Assembly (NCBI RefSeq): GCF_963576675.1 | Contig: NC_088917.1 | Location: 32,208,501-32,272,500 of the forward strand | Reading direction: 5' to 3' | Length of the DNA: 64,000 bases | Source: Euphorbia lathyris | Taxonomy: Eukaryota; Streptophyta; Magnoliopsida; Malpighiales; Euphorbiaceae | Shown: positions 24,401 to 34,369 of the stretch, one piece after another | Numbering within the stretch: the stretch's first letter is position 1 | Layout of the letters: each line of letters starts with the position of its first letter | Position numbers and translations under genes: made by a program | Notes under the pieces: model-generated | The model's input: only the letters and a program-made list of their open reading frames with translations | What the model was told of the DNA's origin: nothing | The model's database searches: none

Positions 24401-25785
24401 ACCAGGCGGCGGATGCCTTGGCTACTTTGGTGTCAGTTTGGGACAACCCCCGGAACCTTGCTTCGAAGCCGTTGGTACTGAGAAGATCTCACAAACCATG
24501 TTACGAGGACGTGATGCTGTTAGGGACAGATGAAAAACCATGGTATGTCGATATCGTGAACTTCATGAAAGATGGGACATATCCGGCAGAGTCAGAACCT
24601 AGGGATCAAGCTGTGATTAGAAGGCTAGCTCGTCAGTTCGTCATCCACAACGACTTGCTTTACAAAAGGCACGTTGATGGATTACAACTCAGATGCTTGA
24701 ATACGGGAGAGGCCCGCGAGGCAATGGAATCAGTACATTCGGGAATTTGTGGAGCCCATATGGGAGGAGCAGTACTAGCTAAGAAAATTATCAGACAAGG
24801 CTTCTATTGGCTCACCATGGAAAAAGATTGTAACGAGTATGCAAAGAAATGTCACGATTGTCAAATCCACGGCGATTGCAGTCATCTTCCGGCCATGGAA
24901 CTACATGTGCTAGCACCTATTTGGCCATTCGCTGCCTGGGGCATTGACATCATCGGCGAAGTAAGGCCTAATGCTTCAAATGGACATAAGTTTATTGCAG
25001 TCGCCATCGATTATTTCACCAAATGGGTAGAAGCAGAGTCGTTTAGCAAACTGGGATCCAAGCAGATGAGAAAGTTCATTGAAAAACACTTGATCACCAG
25101 GTTCGGAGTGCCTCATCACATGATCACGGATAACGGAGTCCAGTTTCAGGGGGAAGTAAGGAATCTTTTCCGAGAATATGGCATTGAACATCACAGGTCT
25201 TCTCCATACCGTCCACAGGCTAATGGGGCAGTAGAAGCAGCTAACAAGAACATTAAAAGGATCCTCGTAAAGACGGTGGAATCACATCGGAACTGGCATG
25301 AGCACCTCCCACTCGTGTTGTGGGCTTATCGCACGACAATTAGAACCTCAACTGGGGCAACGCCATTCTCTTTGGTGTACGGAACAGAAGCAGTCTTACC
25401 GATTGAGATTGAAAAGCGGTCATTGAGAATCGCAGTAGAAGCAGAAATTCCCGAGGTGGAATGGGTGAAGAGGCGATGTGAGCAGTTGGCTTTAGTGGAT
25501 GAGAAAAGGATGGAAGCCCTTTACCATGTACAGTTATATCAAAGAAGGATGGCTCGGGCTTTCAATAAAAAAGTCAAGACCAGTCCTATCAAAGAAGGAG
25601 ATTTGGTGCTGAAACAGATTCGTGTGACGCACACCGACCCTAGGGGCAAGTTTAGGCCTAACTGGGAAGGACCATTCGTCGTGAAGAAGATACTAAGCAA
25701 AGGAGCGGTGAAGTTAACCACAATGGACGGCATGGAATTCTCCGAACCTACCAATCTGGATAGGCTTAAGAAATACTTTTCGTAA
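21463..25785 (+). CDS. Tat-B long polyprotein ORF: capsid-like module 4, RT, degenerate RNase H, second RNase H, integrase; protease missing
   Basis: A 1440-codon open frame. Residues 1-200 are capsid-like module 4 (PIDHINRFRAYMFDAG, EALVWHRML, EEPFVDYARRWRFKY). RT follows with RMCVDYRDLNKACPK, SFGLKNAGATYQRM and catalytic YVDDMMV at about 23188-23208. Next come a degenerate RNase H (LLYVAIEERSIGAML), an intact second RNase H (MFFDGAV, MAEYEA, GDSKL, QAADALA) and an integrase (CHDCQIHG, WGIDIIGE, ITDNGVQF, GAVEAANKN), ending LKKYFS. Compared with Tat-A, about 1.0 kb carrying the protease and G-patch-like region is missing in frame at about 22165. The first ATG is only the next one after the stop at 21454; the native start was 19424. 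Confidence 0.9.
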   Translation: MTKRFIKKYAARECPEEMPALPEDETPEAVIAMSKYKGDENPIDHINRFRAYMFDAGLYRSELVHHFPKTLIGEALVWHRMLAAKTKGDWGSLMEAFVQRYERYIPWTGSLEDLERIRQFPEEPFVDYARRWRFKYASCRVTLSDQEQLMCIRKGAIPLVARRMNGVFLKDYEELIGWARYGSSDPSYINPNVPHIMDLMVVDVWGSSSDEEGINQRVPINIWDESDDESEVAVSAEGKIVPGFEIFNDVADWGKGKASCFVEEIMMLDLNAEEQVITIEATAGAVDEPSTSKVHEEPENPDDENCITALFESDDVITHAINEMNSDFAYLLDVDHDHSMHSHSYNMPTFEINTIEMSTFNLGTDENPKFIQIAQELTIEERKEFERIIKKYEIVFAWTYEDMPGIDQSIVTHRIPTYPEARPVKQKLRRMRPEWADKIREEVKKQLEAGFIEVIDYPPWVANVVPIAKKDGKVRMCVDYRDLNKACPKDEFALPHIDVLIDSAASSVLHTNVDGFMGYMQVQMAEKHKAKTSFTTEWGTYCYRVMSFGLKNAGATYQRMATALFHDMIHKEVEVYVDDMMVKSETREGHFAALEKFLARIAEFKLRLNPKKCFFGVSSGKILGYVIGNKGIEVDPDKVKAIKEMPAPRNEKEVRGFLGQVQYISRFIARLTTICEPIFKLLRKDQPTIWNDKCQQALESIRSYLSNPPVLRPPKLGKPLLLYVAIEERSIGAMLAQEGDTGVEHAVYYLSKKFLEYELKYNMIEKTCVAVVWLTKKLPHYFQSYKVIIISRMDPVKYLYRTPSLMGKLARWLLLLSEFDIEYVTKKVIQGRAVVEFLANQPLNAEEEEVSYDFPDEHLNAIEVIPWKMFFDGAVNSNGAGVGVLLTSPEGERIPMAKKLSFPLTNNMAEYEACIYGLESLAALGASYVEIWGDSKLIIEQAQGNWEVREERLHPYLDQLEGLAQRFKECRFYHIPRAQNQAADALATLVSVWDNPRNLASKPLVLRRSHKPCYEDVMLLGTDEKPWYVDIVNFMKDGTYPAESEPRDQAVIRRLARQFVIHNDLLYKRHVDGLQLRCLNTGEAREAMESVHSGICGAHMGGAVLAKKIIRQGFYWLTMEKDCNEYAKKCHDCQIHGDCSHLPAMELHVLAPIWPFAAWGIDIIGEVRPNASNGHKFIAVAIDYFTKWVEAESFSKLGSKQMRKFIEKHLITRFGVPHHMITDNGVQFQGEVRNLFREYGIEHHRSSPYRPQANGAVEAANKNIKRILVKTVESHRNWHEHLPLVLWAYRTTIRTSTGATPFSLVYGTEAVLPIEIEKRSLRIAVEAEIPEVEWVKRRCEQLALVDEKRMEALYHVQLYQRRMARAFNKKVKTSPIKEGDLVLKQIRVTHTDPRGKFRPNWEGPFVVKKILSKGAVKLTTMDGMEFSEPTNLDRLKKYFS

Positions 25786-26283
25786 AAAAAAAAAAAAGAA
25801 AAAAAAAAGAAAAATTCCCGATAGTTTGAAAACCCGCAAAGGGCGACCTATGCAACAATAAGGGAAATCCCAATGGGTGAAAACCCGAAAGGGCACTCAT
25901 TTAAAAATTCCGGGATAGTAAAAGGAGAGGAGAAAAATCGTCGGGATCCGAAAACCGAAAGGCGGGTCCTGGTAACAATAGTTATAACTTGAGGAATTAC
26001 AAAAACAATGTATAAGAGACTAAGTATTTCTGTTGTTTGTAAATAAATAAAGGCATGAATATATTTGACGAGAATGATTGGAATCATTATAATCTACCGA
26101 ATGCATGGTAATATGAATCACAGGTTATACATTTCCTATCCTACTTTTCACAAAAAGCCTACCTACTATCCACCCCACTCCCTATACATCAGCTATACAT
26201 CGGAGAAACCCTAATAAAAGCTACAAAGCAACAATGAAAGCTACAAAGCAACAATGAAAGCTACAAAGCAATACATAAGGAGC
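25786..26283. other. Tail-to-tail spacer between Tat-B pol and the antisense gene
   Basis: It starts with an A-rich run, then GGGTGAAAACCCG-type sequences also present in Tat-A. A 19-bp unit AAAGCTACAAAGCAACAAT is repeated near 26217-26260. No gene is seen. Confidence 0.6.
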
Positions 26284-29200
26284 CTAATACGGAGGGAAGT
26301 CCCAATAGTTCTCAAAATCTCTCAGGTGAGATGCCCGCTCCGCAGATAGTGCCTCCTCGGCAGCACGCGCTCTCTCATCAGAAACTCGCTCTCTCTCATC
26401 AGAAACCCGTGCTCTCTCATCAGCAGCTCGTGCTCTCTCCTCTGCAGCAAGGCGTCTGATCGACTCATCACGCGCCCTCTCCTCGACGGCAAGGCGACCC
26501 TCAGTCTCCCGTCGCATCATCCCCGACCAGTGGTCATTCCTCTCTTGATACACATGACCAACTCGGGCATCAGCTTCCCGCACTAGCTCGCTCTGTCTCC
26601 GCTCGTGGGCATGCAGATCACTCTACAGAAAAAAAAAACAGATAAAAGGCAGCATAGGCAAAAGCATAAATCATACATACATGCATACATTTCACTACAC
26701 TAAAGTACAGTAATGATACATACCAGGTGATCGGTGCAGCGCAAGCTGAGGCGGTCTCGAAAATAACCAGATAGCCCCACGTAATCCGTACAGGTCTCTC
26801 TCGTGGTCAAAGAAGCGTCAGAGGGATCAAACGGGATCCTCGAGGAGAAGATAGGAGGGACCGCCTCAAATCCCGCGTAAGGGGCCCCGGACTCATCATA
26901 GCGGATCGTAGCATAATCCCTCCCATAGTCTGGTATAGGCACACCTATGGACGACCTCTCCGGTCAAGCTGCACTGGAGGACTCGTCGACAAAATATGGC
27001 TGCTCGCACACCGGTGTTTGAGCCCGAGTACCGTCGAAAAAATCAGATAGGTGGGCACTCCGCCAGGATCCCTCCTGCAAAAAAAGCAAAAAAAAAAAAC
27101 ACGATAAAACCTCCGAGCATATCATGAATAAAATGAAAAGAGGGCGGAATCACTTACCGGAACCTCCGCCTGACCTAAGACGGCCTCGACCGCCTCTCTC
27201 GAAAACACGTCCGCCACCGGATCTACCTCCATCGCTGCTGCCGGGGCATCCCTCGCGCTCAATAAAGTGGATAAATAAGGCTCGCGGCCCCCGACGTGAA
27301 TCCAGACCACTCTACCGACAAAATGATGGGTCAGATCTCGACGAATGGTCGACAAGGGCAGAGTCTGCACAGCAAACATGGAAACGGGAATCTCCCCCGG
27401 CGTCCAGTGAACATCACTCACTCCGGTGATGCCTCGATCTCCCAAATACCACGCCCGCACACAAGGGCCGGTGAGCACGCACTGCTGCTCCTGGATCATC
27501 GATGTGTATGAATACTCGGGACCAAAGTCAAGATCGTCCCACCTGAACTTAATCTAAAAAAATATGCACAAAGAAAAGGGTCAGAAAGACTCAAGCCAAA
27601 GTCTAGCGAGCCTAAGCGAAATCTACCTGTGTGAGGACTAATGAGTCAATCCGATCTAGGAGCCATGGCACTGTCCGCCTCCTCTCAGCGCTCAGATCGA
27701 AATCTCTCCATCGAACCATAAAAGGTGGCCTCTGTGCTCTCAATCGAGGTCGAGATCGACTGGGAAGGATGCGTCTCTCGTACGCCCACACCTGCGGTAT
27801 AAACAAGGACTAGGAGTGTGAGAAAGAAAAAAAAACAAAGATGGGCGAATCGAGAAGGCGTCACGTACCAGCAGAGCAAAGGTGTAACCACCGAAATCCT
27901 TGCGCTTCCGGCAAGTCAGGTCCAGAAACTTATAGAGAAAAGCTAAGCCTGCCCCCGCCCAATCATAGGAAGCTGCGGCATCTAAATCACTAAGGGCCTG
28001 GATGAGACCCGCATGTACCTTTCCGCCCTTCGCGCGGAAAATCGTCTCACTCAGAGCATATACAAGGAAGCTACGAACCGCCAGATCAGTAGCATCAGTC
28101 TCACAGAAGTCCCGTCTACTCAAGAGGCTAGCAGTCGAAATAAACTTCGCCGGGGTAGATTTGGTGCATAGAGGAACTCCTGGTCCTATCAAGGCGGCAA
28201 GCCTAGCAGGGTCGACCCGCGGTCGCATCATGCCATAATGGAAAGGGACGGGAGTGTTGCTCCCTCGTAATCCGGTCAATAATGAAAAATCTCAGGGCGA
28301 GATGGTCATCTCCCCGAAGGAAAGGTGGAAGGTGTGGGTCGAGTCAACCCACCGCTCACACAGGGCCCGTAGGCCAAAGGGATCACACACCCCGTTGGTG
28401 CGGGGCAGCGCTGCAATGAAGGGTCCGAAGCCCAACTCCTGCACGCGGGCTCTCGCCGCGGCGCTCAGCCTATCATACCATGAAAGAACCTCGGCAGTGG
28501 TCCCGGAAATCTCGATGAGCTAAAGAGGAACAAGATAAGAAAGTTCAAATACAACTCCTAAGGCAAGCGAGTGATAAGAACGCGTTAAAACTAGGTATTC
28601 GTTCATCCGGTCAATTAGGGCCAATTTTCTGTAAAAATCTCTCCCGTAGGATCATTTATGTAAGGTTTAGTCAATTCTTCTATCCACACTCGCCTACAGG
28701 TGACGAGGAGCGTAGATTAGGTTTTACTATTCACATACGTTCACGTGCATTAGTTAAATTTTTACTATTCACGTTTTCACTATTCACGTGCACTATTCAC
28801 GTTTTCACTATTCACGTTTCTTACTATTCACGTGCATTAGCTAAGTTTTTACTATTCACATATATTCACGTGCACTATTCACGTTTCTTACTATTCACGT
28901 GCATTAGCTAAGTTTTTACTATTCACGTTTCTTACTATTCACGTGCATTAGCTAAGTTTTTACTATTCACGTGCACTATTCACGTTTTTACTATTCACGT
29001 GCACTATTCACGTTTTTACTATTCACATCGTTTTTACTGTTAGCATGCATAAATTCGTAGTGTCATTATTCACATGCATATAACGCGCATTCTCACAAAA
29101 ATAAACAGGTGTTACGTGTAAATAAAGGAATTCACGTTTTCTAGCTAAAGTCCTCTAAGGCAGTCTAAGGGTTAGCATGCAAATCATGTTCGTATAGGAA

Positions 29201-29364
29201 TACTAAAGCCTAGAGTTCGAGTCAAATAAAAGTGAGAAACCACTTACCTCGTTGCAGCGTGTCCTGCTCAAGTGTGTCGTAGGGTCGTGGAAGGTATCCA
29301 CTCTATCCAAGTTTACGTAAACCTCGTCCATGCCTCTGGTGCCATCCCATTCATCTAACTCCAT
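26284..29364 (-). pseudogene. Antisense accessory gene of Tat-B: six-exon PMD (MAIN-like) protein, two nonsense mutations
   Basis: Exons on the minus strand are 29364-29248, 28519-27869, 27791-27627, 27553-27158, 27074-26724 and 26622-26284. Lengths are 117, 651, 165, 396, 351 and 339 bp, exactly those of Tat-A; all introns are GT-AG and phase 0. It begins MELDEWDGTRGM and ends WDFPPY. PMD motifs in exon 2 are RWVDSTHTFHLSFGEMTIS and LLTGL, followed by GGYTFALL joined to VWAYER. TGA codons at 28292-28294 (exon 2) and 26964-26966 (exon 5) replace CGA of Tat-A. Exon 5 is only about three quarters identical to Tat-A at the protein level, far below the ~95% of the integrase. The unusual strand, own TATA box and introns argue for a captured host gene; its function is inferred only. 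Confidence 0.8.
28725..29040. repeat. Tandem repeat with CACGTG motifs in intron 1 of the Tat-B antisense gene
   Basis: Imperfect units contain TTACTATTCACGTGCATTAG or CACGTGCACTATTCACG. At least eight CACGTG cores are present. The repeat matches intron 1 of the Tat-A gene in inverse orientation on the page but the same gene sense. Confidence 0.8.
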
Positions 29365-29440
29365 CCCGAGAATAATCCAAATTGAAATCTAGCGAGAGAA
29401 AGAGGAGAGAGAAGGTGTGGGGTTGAAATGAAACCCCACC

Positions 29441-29450
29441 ACCTTATATA
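29441..29450 (-). promoter_or_regulatory. TATA box of the Tat-B antisense PMD gene
   Basis: The minus strand reads CCTATATAAG about 80 bases upstream of ATG 29364. Flanking sequence (GGTGGTGGGGTTTCATTTCA) is conserved in Tat-A at 8388-8407. Confidence 0.72.
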
Positions 29451-29789
29451 GGAAAAGGGAATGACATTCCCGTAAATAGTGAAAAAAGTACGATTTGACA
29501 TAAAGGTAAAAAGTGAATAATTAATTACCAGGTGCACAGACCTCCGATTTGCAGTCCGTTTCAGCCTGCGTTTCTCCCAGACAGTGACCAACATTGTCAA
29601 AATATCAACTCCAAACAACAGTCAATTTTTACAGAACAATGACACCAGTCAAGATACAGATGACAGTCAACAGAAAAATAATCATTAGTCTATATTATTT
29701 CCGACTAAGACATGTGCCCATCGAATCTTCGAGATAATAACTCCAGTGAGAAAATACAGACGACAGTGTGATAAGAAAATCCAAGAGGC

Positions 29790-30725
29790 AGCCCCCGCTT
29801 TTTAGCAATTTGACTCACGGTTGCAGACCGAAGTTGCTTTTTAGCCATTTGACTCACGGTTGCAGACCGGAGTTGCTTTTTAGCCATTTGACTCACGGTC
29901 GCAGACCGGAGTTGCTCTTTAGCCATTTGACTCACGGTTGCAGACCGGAGTTGCTTTTTAGCCATTTGACTCACGGTCGCAGACCGGAGTTGCTCTTTAG
30001 CCATTTGACTCTCGGTCGCGGACCGAAGTTGCTTTTGAGCCATTTGACTCTCGGTCGCAGACCGAAGTTGCTTTTTAGCCATTTGACTCTCGGTCGCAGA
30101 CCGAAGTTGCTTTTGAGCCATTTGACTCTTGGTCGCAGACCGGAGTTGCTTTTTAGCCATCTGACTCGTGGTCGCTGACCGGAGTTGCTTTTTAGCCATC
30201 TTCCCCGCAATCTTGAAATAGGGTAGCTGTTTAGCCATTATCCCCGCAATCTTGAAATAGGGTAGCTGTTTAGTCATTATCCCCGCAATCTTGAAATAGG
30301 GTAGCTGTTTAGCCATTATCCCCGCAATCTTGAAATAGGGTAGCTGTTTAGCCATTATCCCCGCAATCTTGAAATAGGGTAGCTGTTTAGCCATTATCCC
30401 CGCAATCTTGAAATAGGGTAGCTGTTTAGCCATTATCCCCGTGATCTTGAAATAGGGTAGCTGTTTAGCCATTATCCCCGTGATCTTGAAATAGGGTAGC
30501 TGTTTAGCCATTATCCCCGTAATCTTGAAATAGGGTAGCTGTTTAGCCATTATCCCCGCAATCTTGAAATAGGGTAGCTGTTTAGCCATTATCCCTGCAA
30601 TCTTGAAATAGGGTAGCTGTTTAGCCATTATCCCCGCAATCTTGAAATAGGGTAGCTGTTTAGCCATTATCCCCGCAGTCACAAATAGGGTAGCTGTTTA
30701 GCCATTATCCCCGCAGTCGTGAATT
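29790..30725. repeat. Two adjoining 39-bp tandem arrays of Tat-B
   Basis: The first array (about 29800-30195, 10 units) has units containing TTTTTAGCCATTTGACTC and GCAGACCGGAGTTGC. The second (about 30197-30725, 13 units) has units containing GTTTAGCCATTATCCCCGC and ATCTTGAAATAGGGTAGCT. Both periods are 39 bp and the minus strand of both contains AATGGCTAAA. As 39 is a multiple of three, an artefactual 325-codon frame runs through both. They lie upstream of the antisense-gene promoter and before the PPT. Confidence 0.85.
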
Positions 30726-30902
30726 AGGGTGCAGCCCGAAGCAGAGTCTGAAGAGGTCAGAGAACAACGCCGGAGCGCGCAGCGCAAAGGTCAGGTATGT
30801 TCCCTCCTACTCGTTACGTGTCTTTTACTTTTATATGTTTTACATTGCATGTGTACGTTAGCAAAAAATGTTTTCGAAACACACACATCACTGTCAAAAT
30901 AG

Positions 30903-30917
30903 AAAAGTAGGGGCAAC
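30903..30917 (+). other. Tat-B polypurine tract
   Basis: AAAAGTAGGGGCAAC abuts the 3' LTR start at 30918 and equals the Tat-A tract. Confidence 0.75.
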
Positions 30918-32211
30918 TGTAGACACCGAGTCGGAGGACCTGTGACGAAAACCTGAAAACAAGACGGTCGAAGCGATTGATTCCGGAAGTTTTGAAAAAT
31001 ATATAAAGAATCATAAGCGGAGGAAAATTAACGGCACGGCGCGGGCGCGCAACGGCATCCCGCACGCGGACGACGATGGTCGAACGCCCGCTCGACGGCT
31101 CGAGACGTGCGCGCGGCGTCCGTCGGACGCACCGCGAGTGGCACGCTCTCGACGTCCGAGCAATGCCTGGGACCGCTGGCGGTGCGCGCCCTCATGGGCC
31201 GTTGAGCGCACATGCCTGGCAGCGTGGGGCGCGCGTTCGGCGGCCGTGACGTGCGAGCGTCTGGCTGCGCGAAATGCGCGCTCGGCGACCACGGAGTGCA
31301 CGCGTCCGACAGCGCGGGGCACGCCCCGAGGGTCGCCGAGCGGGCGCCCAACCTCGCGTTGGGCGCTCGCCCAACGCCGTTGGGCGATCGCCCAACATTG
31401 TTGGGCGGCGCCCAACTATTGTTGGGCGGCCGCCCAACCACAATGGGCGACGCCCAAATTTTTTTGGGCGTCCCCCATTGTTCCGGGATCCGCTTCCCTA
31501 TATAAGGGCACGGATCCCAAGGTGAAAGAGGAGGGCTTTTTTGGAAGAGGGAGGCTTTTAGGAGGGGATTTTTGGATAAACTTTCTCACTCTAAACATTT
31601 TTAGAGAGAGAGTGAATTTTTTGAGAAAAATATTTTTTTTCTCAAAAATTCCAAATTTCCTAAGTTCAATTTTTTACTAAATTTTTATTAAAAAACGGGA
31701 GCTCGCGGTTCGTGGAATCAATCGGCTTCGACTGTCAGATACCGAATTAAAGGTATTATCCGAGGACTAGACTCTTTATTTTTCTCTCCTTCTATTTAAT
31801 TATAAGTTTTCTTTTTTAATTTAAAAGAGGTTTCCAAATAACGTTTTAAAATAAAAACATCGTTTTAGGAACTTCCGTTTTCGACTATGATCCATCTTTG
31901 GTAGTTCGGAAGTCCAAAACGATTGAATTAGATTTAATTTAAAGCTTTTGAATAAATCTGGAAAATATTGGAGTGCTGCTGTAATTTGTCAATTCTGTAA
32001 CTAAATGCTGTTTACCGACGGATTTTCCGTCGGTAAATCTGCCAAAATGTAAAAAATGTCATTTCGGTCCCTTTTTCTGAACTTTTAGACTTTTAATACC
32101 TTAGTATATATATATATAATTATGTGATGTATGTTTTCCAAATTATTTTAGAACTTTAGTACATATATTTATTTTAGAATATTTGTATATCTTCTTTTAT
32201 CCCATTTTACA

Positions 32212-32255
<44 letters not shown>

Positions 32256-33676
32256 TTACTTTGTGTTAATTTAGGCTACGTTTTAAATGTTAATTATTTG
32301 GTATTTTTGGAAAATAATTAATATATATTAGTATATGATATTTTTAGTATTTAATGTGTATATATATAGTTTTGGGAATAGTTGAGTTATTTTAATGATT
32401 ATTGAGTGTAAATCATTTTTTATAAATATTATTTTCTTAGTTATAAGATTCATTTACTACTTTCACATTTTCAAAGTATAAGTATATAGTACTTATTATT
32501 TTCATATACATATAGTTCATTTTGTATTAGCTTTTATTCTCATATCCTATTTTTGATTTTAAATGTATATATGTATGCATAAATTACTTCCTTTATTCTT
32601 TTGGGCCTAATCTTATGCCCATATTTCAAGTGGGCTTTGTTTGAGTATTGATGGTGGTTTAAATGGGTTGTTAACATAATTAAAACAATTAGAGAGTCCA
32701 TTAAATAAGTGGGTAAAATAAATCACAAAAAGAGAGTTTTTCAATTAAATTATTTAAACTAATGAGTTTTTTTGTAGATTTCTAAGGTAAATAAATAGGG
32801 TCATTCTTGTTAATATTTCAAATCATCTTCAAAACACCACGTTTTAAAACCTTAATCCGTTCTGAAGGCGGATTAAAGGATCATTGTAATTAAAATCGTT
32901 TTCGTTGTAAATAAGGAGTTTTGAATCGTTTTCTTAAATGATTTGTACAAAGTAAAATAGACTTGTATGCTTAGCCATGTTTTCTCATTAAAGGTTTTTA
33001 TCTCAAACGTTTTCAAATACTCGAGTCGTTCCAACGGCGATTCGAGTGAACTTCATCAAACGGGGTTTTAAAACACACCCTAATCGTTCCAACGGTGATT
33101 AAGGTGCGAACCATGTAAATAAATCCGTTTTGGGGAAATAAGTTAGTGTAGAATAAACACACGACATAATATTTAATACGGTTGTAAATAAATCACTTCT
33201 TTCCCCCCCCCCCCTCTCTGTGTATGTATAAACATAAATGGGTGATTCTTTACTGATGTGGCTTTTCAATAATATATGCTCAAAATGGTTTCTAAAAAGA
33301 GAAAGAAAAGGGTTTCAAATGAATTTTAAACTTAAAGAAGTATACGATTAGTCCGTTATCGCCTAACATGCTGAGTAGGAGGCCGGTGGTTCATAACCGG
33401 GCGATGTCGGGGTGCCTAGTAGCCTTTCTCCGGAAAGGAGCTAGCCTTCTCGGCTCGTACCTAAGTTTCCCGAACCCACACCGGTCTCCCGTAAGGGATC
33501 GGTGTTCATTTTCCCATTCGTGGGTGGCGACTCTTCCATATCTCCGAGCTCCGGTCCTGCCGAGCAGCTTGATTCCACGATTGGTTGCTTTCGGCGCCAA
33601 TCACCGCTTACGTCGCCATGAGGTTGTCCACCCCCCGGTCCGCCCGGGAGATTAGGCCGCGGCACCTCGTCTAACA
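30918..33676 (+). repeat. Tat-B 3' LTR
   Basis: This 2759-bp LTR pairs with 14411-17484. It has about five palindromes (31340-31475) before the TATA box at about 31499-31506, and lacks about 200 bp present in the 5' LTR at about 15366-15563. The three same-loop hairpins are kept near 32854-33108 with a few substitutions. It ends CTCGTCTAACA and is followed by the second ATAGC duplication. Confidence 0.95.
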
Positions 33677-33681
33677 ATAGC

Positions 33682-34369
33682 CTAAGATTTTCCCCGATGA
33701 AACGCCGAAGAAGCACTTCTTCGGGTTTAACCTTAGTTTGAATTCTGCAATTCGGGCCAAAAACTTCTCGAGTGCAGCAAAATGCCCCTCTCTCATCTCT
33801 GATTTGACCATCATGTCATCCACATAAACTTCTACCTCCTTGTGTATCATATCATGGAAAAGTGCTGTAGCCATTCGCTGGTAAGTTGCCCCGGCATTTT
33901 TCAAACCAAACAGCATCACCCTGTAACAGTATGTTCCCCACTCAGTTGTGAATGAGGTTTTTGCTTTGTGCTTTTCGGCCATCTGAACTTGCATGTAGCC
34001 CATGAAACCATCTACATTCGTTTGTAAGACACTTGATGCTGCGCTGTCGATCAACATGTCAATATGAGGTAATGCGAATTCATCCTTGGGGCACGCCTTG
34101 TTAAGATCTCTATAATCGACGCACATTCTTACTTTGCCATCCTTCTTTGCGATGGGCACCACATTTGCGACCCAAGGGGGATAGTCGATTACTTCGATGA
34201 ACCATGCTTCTAACTGCTTCTTCACTTCCTCTCTGATCTTATCTGCCCATTCTAGTCTCATGCGTCGGAGCTTCTGTTTTACGGGCCTCGCCTCAGGATA
34301 TGTTGGAATGCGGTGAGTTACGATTGATTGATCAATTCCTGGCATGTCTTCGTATGTCCAAGCAAACAC
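33682..34369 (-). pseudogene. Tat-A reverse transcriptase (N-terminal and palm part)
   Basis: The frame carries TYEDMPGIDQSIVTHRIP, RMCVDYRDLNKACPK, LFGLKNAGATYQRM and catalytic YVDDMMVKSE, and stops at the Tat-B insertion after KILGY. It belongs to the polyprotein at 34332-38624 but is shifted by one base: an A-run near 34379-34386 (minus strand) has one extra base relative to Tat-B. The remaining RT, RNase H and integrase are at 11958-14410. Confidence 0.9.

Larger units (their letters stand above)
14411..33676 (+). mobile_element. Tat-B: second Tat-lineage retrotransposon, nested in the RT of Tat-A
   Basis: LTRs lie at 14411-17484 and 30918-33676. The target duplication ATAGC is seen at 14406-14410 and 33677-33681. 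Removing the insert rejoins the Tat-A RT between ILGY and IGNKG, exactly where the Tat-B protein reads through. Order on the + strand: 5' LTR, PBS, leader, gag-pol, convergent antisense PMD gene, two 39-bp arrays, PPT, 3' LTR. It belongs to the same family as Tat-A but has a divergent LTR middle section and a deleted protease. Confidence 0.95.

Noticed and set aside
29705..30682. 325-codon minus-strand ORF with repeated MAKQLPYFKIAGI and QLRSATVSQMAKK
   Set aside because: It is the translation of two 39-bp tandem arrays; a stop-free unit whose length is a multiple of three stays open automatically. No start context or domain supports a protein.
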